Shown here piece by piece: positions 61,701 through 64,000 of a DNA stretch of 64,000 nt. Within the stretch, counting starts at the first letter, position 1, and each line of letters starts with the position of its first letter. This DNA comes from Tomocerus qinae. Lineage: Eukaryota; Arthropoda; Collembola; Entomobryomorpha; Tomoceridae. Both the position numbers and the translations under genes were made by a program. The stretch covers positions 87,110,001-87,174,000 of the forward strand of contig CM034546.1 of assembly GCA_020055645.1 (NCBI GenBank), written 5' to 3'. Below the pieces are notes generated by a model. The model was given only the letters and a program-made list of their open reading frames with translations. It made no database searches and was not told the DNA's origin.

Positions 61701-64000
61701 AGGGATTCAACATGCTTTAATAGGGATTCAACATGCTCTAATAGGGATTCAACATGCTTTAATAGGGATTCAACATGCTCTAATAGGGATTCAACATGCT
61801 CTAATAGGGATTCAACATGCTCTAATAGGGATTCAACATGCTTTAATAGGGATTCAACATGCTTTAATAGGGATTCAACATGCTTTAATAGGGATTCAAC
61901 ATGCTCTAATAGGGATTCAACATGCTTTAATAGGGATTCAACATGCTTTAATAGGGATTCAACATGCTTTAATAGATATTCAACATGCTTTAATAGGGAT
62001 TCAACATTCTTTAATAGGGATTCAACATGCTCTAATAGGGATTCAACATGCTTTAATAGGGATTCAACATGCTCTAATAGGGATTCAACATGCTCTAATA
62101 GGGATTCAACATCCTCTAATAGGGATTCAACATGCTCTAATAGGGATTCAACATGCTTTAATAGGGATTCAACATGCTTTAATAGGGATTCAACATGCTT
62201 TAATAGGGATTCAACATGCTTTAATAGATATTCAACATGCTTTAATAAGGATTCAACATTCTTTAATAGGGATTCAACATGCTCTAATAGGGATTCAACA
62301 TGCTTTAATAGGGATTCAACATGCTCTAATAGGGATTCAACATGCTCTAATAGGGATTCAACATGCTCTAATAGGGATTCAACATGCTCTAATAGGGATT
62401 CAACATGCTCTAATAGGGATTCAACATCTTCTAATAGGGATTCAACATGCTCTAATAGGGATTCAACATGCTTTAATAGGGATTCAACATGCTTTAATAG
62501 GGTATCAACATGCTCTAATAGGGATTCAACATGCTTTAATAAGGATTCAACATTCTTTAATAGGGATTCAACATGCTTTAATAGGGATTCAACATGCTTT
62601 AATAGGGATTCAACATGCTCTAATAGGGATTCAACATGCTCTAATAGGGATTCAAGATGCTCTAATAGGGAATCAACATGCTCTAATAGGAATTCAACAT
62701 GCTCTAATAGAGATTCAACATGCTCTAATAGGGATTCAACCTGCTCTAATAGGGATTCAACATGCTCTAATAGGGATTCAACATGCTCTAATAGGGATTC
62801 AACATGCTCTAATAGGGATTCAACATGCTCTAATAGGGATTCAACATGCTCTAATAGGGATTCAACATGCTCTAATAGGGATTCAACATGCTCTAATAGG
62901 GATTCAACATGCTCTAATAGGGATTCAACATGCTCTAATAGGGATTCAACATGCTTTAATAGGGATTCAACATGCTTTAATAGGGATTCAACATGCTCTA
63001 ATAGGGATTCAACATGCTTTAATAGGGATTCAACATGCTTTAATAGGGATTCAACATGCTTTAATAGGGATTCAACATGCTTTAATAGGGATTCAACATG
63101 CTCTAATAGGGATTCAACATGCTTTAATAGGGATTCAACATGCTCTAATAGGGATTCAACATGCTTTAATAGGGATTCAACATGCTTTAATAGGGATTCA
63201 ACATGCTCTAATAGGGATTCAACATGCTTTAATAGGGATTCAACATGCTTTAATAGGGATTCAACATGCTCTAATAGGGATTCAACATGCTTTAATAAGG
63301 ATTCAACATTCTTTAATAGGGATTCAACATGCTTTAATAGGGATTCAACATGCTTTAATAGGGATTCAACATGCTTTAATAGGGATTCAACATGCTCTAA
63401 TAGGGATTCAACATGCTTTAATAGGGATTCAACATGCTCTAATAGGGATTCAACATGCTTTAATAGGGATTCAACATGCTTTAATAGGGATTCAACATGC
63501 TTTAATAGATATTCAACATGCTTTAATAGGGATTCAACATTCTTTAATAGGGATTCAACATGCTCTAATAGGGATTCAACATGCTTTAATAGGGATTCAA
63601 CATGCTCTAATAGGGATTCAACATGCTCTAATAGGGATTCAACATGCTCTAATAGGGATTCAACATGCTCTAATAGGGATTCAACATGCTCTAATAGGGA
63701 TTCAACATGCTCTAATAGGGATTCAACATGCTCTAATAGGGATTCAACATGCTTTAATAGGGATTCAACATGCTTTAATAGGGATTCAACATGCTCTAAT
63801 AGGGATTCAACATGCTTTAATAGGGATTCAACATGCTTTAATAGGGATTCAACATGCTTTAATAGGGATTCAACATGCTTTAATAGGGATTCAACATGCT
63901 CTAATAGGGATTCAACATGCTCTAATAGGGATTCAACATGCTCTAATAGGGATTCAACATGCTCTAATAGGGATTCAACATGCTCTAATAGAGATTCAAC

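Larger units (their letters stand above)
33412..64000 (+). repeat. 21-bp satellite array, about 1,456 monomers
   Basis: One head-to-tail array fills everything from 33412 to the window edge. The monomer opens GATTCAACATG and continues with CTCTAATAGG or CTTTAATAGG; these two states make up most copies. Recurrent rarer forms include AGATATTC, AAGGATTC, ACATTCTTT, ACATCCTCT, AGAGATTC, GATTTAAC, CAAGATG, CATACTC, GGGACTAAAC and GGAATTC. The phase is constant (TCAAC begins at position 10 modulo 21) from 33421 to at least 59104. After a single-base deletion near 59813 it is 9 modulo 21. Three of the six frames of the monomer have no stop (repeats DSTCSNR and IQHALIG on plus, LLEHVES on minus). This gives ORFs such as 47779-55935 (plus, 2718 codons), 47460-51638 (minus, 1392), 33945-35891 (minus, 648) and 51689-53269 (plus, 526). 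They start and stop at random monomer variants and overlap on both strands, so I call none of them a gene. Confidence 0.97.

Noticed and set aside
33412-64000. The array as a CRISPR or other repeat-spacer system
   Set aside because: There are no unique spacers; the 21-bp units abut directly, and the setting is eukaryotic.
33412-64000. The array as telomeric repeat
   Set aside because: The 21-bp unit has no TTAGG/TTAGGG-like core and no strand G-richness. Some subtelomeric satellites look like this, but nothing here proves it.

Overview
The window is eukaryotic, most likely animal, nuclear DNA. It is AT-rich and dense with transposable elements, and contains no bacterial-type operons and no CRISPR array. 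Degraded coding remnants show GT/AG-bounded exons, and the element families present (BEL/Pao LTR retrotransposon, THAP-domain genes, 8-bp-TSD MITEs, Helitron-like ends) suit an arthropod or other invertebrate. The species cannot be fixed from the sequence. I see no intact conserved gene.

Left part (1-16,000). Dispersed repeat copies surround a broken multi-exon minus-strand gene (1746-4955) of the family catalogued, from memory, as DUF7869. A decayed BEL/Pao pol region follows (about 5270-7950, plus strand). Next come two short elements with 8-bp target-site duplications (8966-9703 and 14618-15209), a fold-back element (12927-13700), a 132-bp tandem repeat (13888-14375), and a serine-rich ORF of unknown status (15310-15732).

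Middle part (16,000-33,411). A large fold-back element (about 16100-18860) contains a MITE which itself contains a younger copy of the same MITE family, each with its own 8-bp duplication. From 20140 to 33211 two Helitron-like non-autonomous elements face away from each other with identical terminal hairpins and CTAG ends. Between them lie another inverted-repeat element with a 20-bp minisatellite, a perfect 54-nt palindrome, THAP-domain gene fragments, and a 270-bp tandem repeat derived from fold-back arms. Each Helitron copy carries the same 26-bp minisatellite, about 8 units in one and about 57 in the other.

Right part (33,412-64,000). The whole remainder, 48% of the window, is one uninterrupted head-to-tail satellite of about 1,456 monomers of 21 bp that runs off the window edge. 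It uses two main monomer states (CTCTAAT and CTTTAAT) plus about a dozen rare variants. It is organised in nested duplications whose offsets are whole multiples of 21 (861, 1029, 1449, 3087 and 3360 bp). The phase is kept across about 26 kb and is broken once, by a 1-bp deletion near 59813. Because 21 is divisible by 3 and three of the six frames of the monomer lack a stop, very long ORFs (up to 2718 codons) appear on both strands. I judge these to be by-products of the repeat rather than genes.
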